Origin: Paracoccaceae bacterium
GTDB lineage: Bacteria > Pseudomonadota > Alphaproteobacteria > Rhodobacterales > Rhodobacteraceae
Length of the DNA stretch: 19,226 bases
NCBI GenBank assembly: GCA_007131945.1
Contig: SLPP01000250.1
Location: 1-19,226 of the forward strand
Reading direction: 5' to 3'
Of the stretch, positions 15,952 to 19,226 are shown piece by piece (position 1 is the first letter of the stretch; the number at the start of each line of letters is the position of its first letter). A program made the translations under genes and the position numbers. Under the pieces are notes generated by a model. The model searched no databases. It was not told where the DNA came from and saw only the letters and a program-made list of their open reading frames with translations.

Positions 15952-15980
15952 ATGCTAGCCATGCTGCAAGGTGTCGGCAA
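15952..15980 (-). promoter_or_regulatory. Candidate promoter of the metallo-hydrolase gene
   Basis: On the minus strand TTGCCG (15975-15980, 4 of 6) and TAGCAT (15952-15957, 4 of 6) are 17 bases apart. The implied start lies about 20-25 bases before the ATG, leaving room for the ribosome-binding site. Confidence 0.45.
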
Positions 15981-16031
15981 GTCTCCGCCGCGCGGCCGAA
16001 GATGCCTCTTGCTGCGGCGCAGAATATATGC

Positions 16032-16045
16032 TGTTTTGAAAAACA
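16032..16045. promoter_or_regulatory. Candidate ArsR operator overlapping the start of the ArsR-ArsC gene
   Basis: TGTTTT-GA-AAAACA is a perfect inverted repeat (6-base arms, 2-base spacer). Its last base is the A of the ATG at 16045. Just upstream is TATATG (16025-16030), a fair -10. ArsR-family repressors often bind dyads that overlap their own promoters, so autoregulation is likely. It also lies upstream of the divergent hydrolase gene. Confidence 0.45.
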
Positions 16046-16836
16046 TGGAACAACAGGTCGCCCGGCTCTCCGCCCTCGCCCACCCGCAGCGGCTCTCGGT
16101 CTTCCGGCTGCTCATGCGCCGTTATCCCGCCCATGTCCCGGCGGGCGAGATAGGCGCAATCCTGAACATCCGCCCCTCGACGCTCAGCGGCTATCTGTCC
16201 GACCTCGCCGAGGCCGGGCTGATCGAGCAGCAGCGCCGCGGTACCTCGCTGCGCTACGCCGCCGTCCTCGACGCGGCCGAGGGGCTGACCGACTATCTCT
16301 GGCGCGACTGCTGCCGCGCCCGCACGCTGCCGCCCGCGCCGGCCCGGACGGGGCGCGTGCGCAACGTCCTCTTCCTCTGCGCGGCCAATTCCGCCCGTTC
16401 GCTGATGGCCGAGGCGATCCTGCGCGAGGTGGCCGGCCGCCGGTTCGAGGCCTTCTCGGCAGGCACATCGCCGCGCGCCGAGCCGAACCCGCAGGCCATC
16501 ACCATGCTGCGCGAACTCGGCCACGAGACCGACACGCTGTATTCCAAGCCGGCGAGCGCCTTCCATGATCCCGACGCACCGCAGATGGATTTCGTCATCA
16601 CCGTCTGCGACCGCGCCGCCAGCGTAGACCTCCCGGTCCTGCCCGGCGCTCCGGTGGCGGCGCACTGGCCGGTTCCCGACCCGGTCGAACTGGCCACGCC
16701 CGAAGCCTATGCCGATGCCTACCTGACGTTACGCGCGCGGATCGAGGCGCTGGCGGATCTGCCCGCCGACCTGCCGAGACCGGAGCTGCAGCGCGCGGTC
16801 GACCGCATCGCCCGTCTCCACCCCGAAACAGCCTGA
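16045..16836 (+). CDS. ArsR-family regulator fused to an ArsC/LMW-phosphatase-like domain
   Basis: The 263-residue protein has two parts. Residues 1-90 are an ArsR winged helix ([16 protein letters not shown], recognition helix near [18 protein letters not shown]). Residues about 105-258 are a low-molecular-weight phosphatase/arsenate reductase fold with the oxyanion loop C112-AANSA-R118 and a likely acid, D212, in HWPVPDP. The helix-3 CxC arsenite site is absent, but C89-C90 follow the winged helix. A second ArsC-domain cysteine, C188, is in ITVCD; the third, resolving cysteine expected about seven residues later is missing (SVDLPVLPG there). It leads the GAPDH-arsJ operon, 8 bases before the next gene. 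No ribosome-binding site precedes the ATG, so a leaderless or nearly leaderless mRNA is possible. Whether it reduces arsenate is doubtful. Confidence 0.88.
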   Translation: MEQQVARLSALAHPQRLSVFRLLMRRYPAHVPAGEIGAILNIRPSTLSGYLSDLAEAGLIEQQRRGTSLRYAAVLDAAEGLTDYLWRDCCRARTLPPAPARTGRVRNVLFLCAANSARSLMAEAILREVAGRRFEAFSAGTSPRAEPNPQAITMLRELGHETDTLYSKPASAFHDPDAPQMDFVITVCDRAASVDLPVLPGAPVAAHWPVPDPVELATPEAYADAYLTLRARIEALADLPADLPRPELQRAVDRIARLHPETA

Positions 16837-16844
16837 GGCCCGCC

Positions 16845-17840
16845 ATGACCCGCTACGCCATCAACGGTTTCGGCCGGATCGGCAAGCTCATGCTTCGCCC
16901 GCTCCTCGAACGCGGCGCCGAGGTCGTCTTCGTCAATGACGCCGAGGGCGACCCGGCGATGCATGCGCATCTCATGGAATTCGACTCGGTCCATGGCCGC
17001 TGGCCCGCGCGATTCGAACACGATGCCGAAAGCATCTCGATCGACGGCACCCGGATCGCGGTGACGAAGTCGCGCAAGCTCGAGGAGTTGCCGCTTGCCG
17101 GCGTCGATGTCCTGATCGACTGCACCGGCGTGCACAAGACCGCCGCCAAGCTTGCCCCCGCCTTCGCCGCCGGCGTCCGGCGCGTCGTCGTTTCGGCCCC
17201 GGTGAAGGAGTCCGAAGCGGCGAACATCGTCTGGGGCGTCAACGAGGGCATCTTCGACCCGGCACGCCACCGGATGATCAGCGCGGCGAGTTGCACCACC
17301 AACTGCGTCGCCCCGGTGGTCAAGGTCCTGCACGAGGCGATCGGCATCCGGCACGGATCGTTCACCACGATCCACGACGTCACCAACAGCCAGACGATCA
17401 TCGACCGCCCGGCGAAGGACCTGCGCCGCGCGCGCTCGGCGCTTCTGAACCTGATACCGACGACCACCGGCTCGGCCACCGCGATCGTGCAGATCTACCC
17501 CGAACTCGAGGGCCGGCTGGACGGGCATGCCGTGCGGGTGCCGCTTCTGAACGCCTCGCTGACCGACTGCGTGTTCGAGCTGGAGCGGCCGACAAGTGTC
17601 GAGGAAGTCAACGCGCTGTTCCGCGCCGCGGCCGGGGGCTCGCTTGCCGGCATCCTCGGCTACGAGGACCGGCCGCTGGTCTCGACCGATTTTCGCAGCG
17701 ACACCCGCTCGTCGATCATCGACGGGCCCGCAACCATGGTGGTGAACGGCACGCAGGTGAAGGTCTACGCCTGGTATGACAACGAGATGGGCTATGCCCA
17801 CCGGCTCGTCGACGTGGCGCTGATGGCAGGCGCGGCGTGA
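16845..17840 (+). CDS. ArsJ-associated glyceraldehyde-3-phosphate dehydrogenase
   Basis: The 331-residue protein is of normal GAPDH length. The NAD-binding loop is NGFGRIG (7-13), with N31-D32 for the adenosine ribose region. The catalytic cysteine is C150 in SAASCTTNC and the catalytic histidine H177 in [14 protein letters not shown]; housekeeping enzymes usually read TTIHSYTNDQ. That variant and the position next to arsJ mark it as the arsenic-operon paralogue. In the GAPDH/ArsJ pathway it uses arsenate in place of phosphate to make 1-arseno-3-phosphoglycerate. It lies 8 bases after the ArsR-ArsC gene and overlaps arsJ by GTGA, so it is firmly in the operon. A general glycolytic role cannot be excluded. 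Confidence 0.92.
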   Translation: MTRYAINGFGRIGKLMLRPLLERGAEVVFVNDAEGDPAMHAHLMEFDSVHGRWPARFEHDAESISIDGTRIAVTKSRKLEELPLAGVDVLIDCTGVHKTAAKLAPAFAAGVRRVVVSAPVKESEAANIVWGVNEGIFDPARHRMISAASCTTNCVAPVVKVLHEAIGIRHGSFTTIHDVTNSQTIIDRPAKDLRRARSALLNLIPTTTGSATAIVQIYPELEGRLDGHAVRVPLLNASLTDCVFELERPTSVEEVNALFRAAAGGSLAGILGYEDRPLVSTDFRSDTRSSIIDGPATMVVNGTQVKVYAWYDNEMGYAHRLVDVALMAGAA

Positions 17841-19090
17841 CCGACCGGCCGCTCGCCGCCTATGCGGCGGTGACGGCGGCCTACTGGGCTTTCATGCTCT
17901 CGGACGGCGCGCTCAGGATGCTGGTGCTCCTGCATTTCCACGTCCTGGGCTTCTCGCCCGTGCAGCTTGCCTACCTGTTCCTGCTCTACGAGCTCGCCGG
18001 GATCGTCACTAACTATTCCGCCGGCTGGATCGCCGCGCGCTACGGCCTGACGCGCACGCTCTATGCCGGGCTCGGGCTTCAGGTGGCGGCGCTTCTTGCG
18101 CTGGCGCTGCTGGACCCGGGCTGGGCGATCGGGCTTTCGGTCGCCTATGTGATGGCCGTGCAGGGCGCCTCGGGCGTGGCCAAGGATCTCGCCAAGATGT
18201 CTTCGAAAAGCGCGGTGAAGCTGCTCGCGCCGGCCGAGGGCGACGGGCTCTTCCGCTGGGTCGCGGCGCTCACGGGCTCAAAGAACGCGGTCAAGGGGAT
18301 CGGTTTCCTGCTGGGCGCCGGGCTGCTGGCGACGGTGGGCTTCGTGCCGGCGGTGCTGATCATGGCCGCGGTCCTCGCGGTGATCCTCGTGGCGGTCCTG
18401 GTCGGCATGCCCGAAGGCCTGCCCGCCGGCCGCAAGGGGGTGAAGTTCACCCAGGTCTGGTCGCGCGAGCCCGACATCAACCGCCTGGCCTTCGCCCGCG
18501 TCTTCCTCTTCGGCGCCCGCGATGTCTGGTTCGTCGTCGGCATCCCGATCTACTTCTACGCCGTCCTCTCGGACGGGACGGCCGAGGGCAACCGCGCGGC
18601 CTTCTTCCTCATCGGCAGCTTCATGGCGATCTGGATCATCCTCTACGGCGCGGTGCAGGCTGCCGCCCCCCGGCTTCTGCGCGCGTCTCGCCGCCCCGCC
18701 CCCGACCTCGTCACCGGGGCGCGGCACTGGGTGTTGGCGCTCGCCGTAGTACCAGCGGTGCTGGCCGCCATCGTCTGGGCAGCCGGCGCCCCGGCGCCCT
18801 GGCTGACGGCGGTTCTCGTTGCCGGGCTTCTCGTCTTCGGCGCGCTCTTCGCCATCAACTCGGCGCTGCATTCCTGGCTGATCCTCGCCTTCGCGCAGGA
18901 AGCGCGGGTGACGATGGATGTGGGCTTCTACTACATGGCCAATGCCGCGGGCCGGTTGCTGGGCACGCTGCTCTCGGGTCTGAGCTACCAGGTCGGCGGG
19001 CTTGCGCTGTGCCTGGTGACGGCTGCGGCGATGCTCGGGCTGAGTGCTGTCGGCGCGGGGCGGTTGCGGGGGCGTGTGCCGACCGGGTGA
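17837..19090 (+). CDS. arsJ: ArsJ organoarsenical efflux permease (major facilitator family)
   Basis: The 417-residue polytopic protein has about 11-12 hydrophobic segments. Its start [20 protein letters not shown] and the cytoplasmic loop [17 protein letters not shown] are features I recognise as ArsJ. It exports 1-arseno-3-phosphoglycerate made by the adjacent GAPDH, which then breaks down outside to arsenate and 3-phosphoglycerate, giving arsenate resistance without reduction. The start is a GTG at 17837 sharing bases with the GAPDH stop (GTGA), implying tight translational coupling. No terminator is visible in the 59 bases before the tRNA gene. The assignment rests on both sequence and context. 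Confidence 0.92.
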   Translation: MTDRPLAAYAAVTAAYWAFMLSDGALRMLVLLHFHVLGFSPVQLAYLFLLYELAGIVTNYSAGWIAARYGLTRTLYAGLGLQVAALLALALLDPGWAIGLSVAYVMAVQGASGVAKDLAKMSSKSAVKLLAPAEGDGLFRWVAALTGSKNAVKGIGFLLGAGLLATVGFVPAVLIMAAVLAVILVAVLVGMPEGLPAGRKGVKFTQVWSREPDINRLAFARVFLFGARDVWFVVGIPIYFYAVLSDGTAEGNRAAFFLIGSFMAIWIILYGAVQAAAPRLLRASRRPAPDLVTGARHWVLALAVVPAVLAAIVWAAGAPAPWLTAVLVAGLLVFGALFAINSALHSWLILAFAQEARVTMDVGFYYMANAAGRLLGTLLSGLSYQVGGLALCLVTAAAMLGLSAVGAGRLRGRVPTG

Positions 19091-19109
19091 TGGGTGGCGC
19101 GGATTGGAC

Positions 19110-19138
19110 TTGCAAAACTTCCAGCCGCAGGATACCAG
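19110..19138 (+). promoter_or_regulatory. Candidate tRNA-Pro promoter
   Basis: TTGCAA (19110-19115, 4 of 6) and TACCAG (19133-19138, 3 of 6) are 17 bases apart. Transcription would begin about 5 bases before the mature tRNA. Readthrough from arsJ is also possible. Confidence 0.35.
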
Positions 19139-19149
19139 CCGCGTCGGGA

Positions 19150-19226
19150 CGGAGTGTAGCTCAGCCTGGTAGAGCACTGTCTTCGGGAGGCAGGGGCCGG
19201 AGGTTCGAATCCTCTCACTCCGACCA
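19150..19226 (+). tRNA. tRNA-Pro, anticodon CGG
   Basis: A full cloverleaf can be drawn. Acceptor arms CGGAGTG/CACTCCG pair at all seven positions, the D-arm is GCTCAGCCTGGTAGAGC, and the anticodon stem CTGTC/GGCAG encloses the loop TTCGGGA, giving anticodon CGG for proline codon CCG. The T-arm has GGAGG-TTCGAAT-CCTCT with one G-T pair. C1-G72 and A73 are typical of bacterial tRNA-Pro. The encoded CCA is the last three bases of the window, so downstream context is not visible. CCG is expected to be a common proline codon in such GC-rich genes. Confidence 0.96.

Noticed and set aside
15924..16115. N-terminal extension of the metallo-hydrolase by 64 codons
   Set aside because: It would cross the divergent promoter region and the start of the ArsR-ArsC gene; the ATG at 15923 has a good ribosome-binding site.
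1..19226. CRISPR arrays, insertion sequences, transposases or phage genes
   Set aside because: No regularly spaced direct repeats and no transposase, integrase or phage-type protein were seen in any frame.

Overview
The window is GC-rich chromosomal DNA from an alphaproteobacterium, most likely of the Rhodobacteraceae (Rhodobacter/Paracoccus-like). The clues are the aa3 cytochrome oxidase cluster with ctaB, a small single-span ORF and ctaG between subunits II and III, no subunit I gene alongside, tldD divergent from subunit II, a lepB-rnc-era-DUF1491 block, and strong third-position GC bias. Every assignment comes from reading translated sequence and motifs; no database search was possible.

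Layout. (1) 1-3921, minus strand: ctaC-ctaB-small ORF-ctaG-ctaE-SURF1, an operon for building the haem/copper aa3 oxidase; SURF1 runs off the left edge. (2) 3922-4126: divergent control region with an FNR/FnrL-type box between ctaC and tldD. (3) 4127-5581: tldD. (4) 5607-6032, minus: a small exported mono-haem cytochrome c. (5) 6244-10173: dprA and topA. (6) 10399-11737: scoA-scoB, a 3-ketoacid CoA-transferase, ending in a strong intrinsic terminator. (7) 11844-14658: lepB-rnc-era-DUF1491, tightly packed with ATGA overlaps. (8) 14659-15095: a 437-base gap between convergent genes, with an imperfect 68-base inverted repeat and a 16-base perfect palindrome. (9) 15096-19090: a metallo-beta-lactamase-fold hydrolase (minus) divergent from a three-gene arsenate-resistance operon: ArsR-ArsC fusion, ArsJ-associated GAPDH, ArsJ permease. 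(10) 19150-19226: tRNA-Pro(CGG), ending at the last base of the window.

How the genes work together. The cta genes make and mature the Cu/haem centres of the terminal oxidase: CtaC carries CuA, CtaB makes haem O, CtaG delivers copper, and SURF1 helps insert haem a. The ars operon is the GAPDH/ArsJ type. GAPDH turns arsenate plus glyceraldehyde-3-phosphate into the unstable 1-arseno-3-phosphoglycerate and ArsJ exports it. No arsenite pump is visible.

Most interesting point. The ArsC-like domain fused to the ArsR repressor keeps the phosphatase-type CX5R loop but lacks the usual resolving cysteine, and it sits in an operon whose detoxification route needs no arsenate reduction. It could be an arsenate- or arsenoester-sensing regulator rather than a reductase. 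This is an inference and needs testing.
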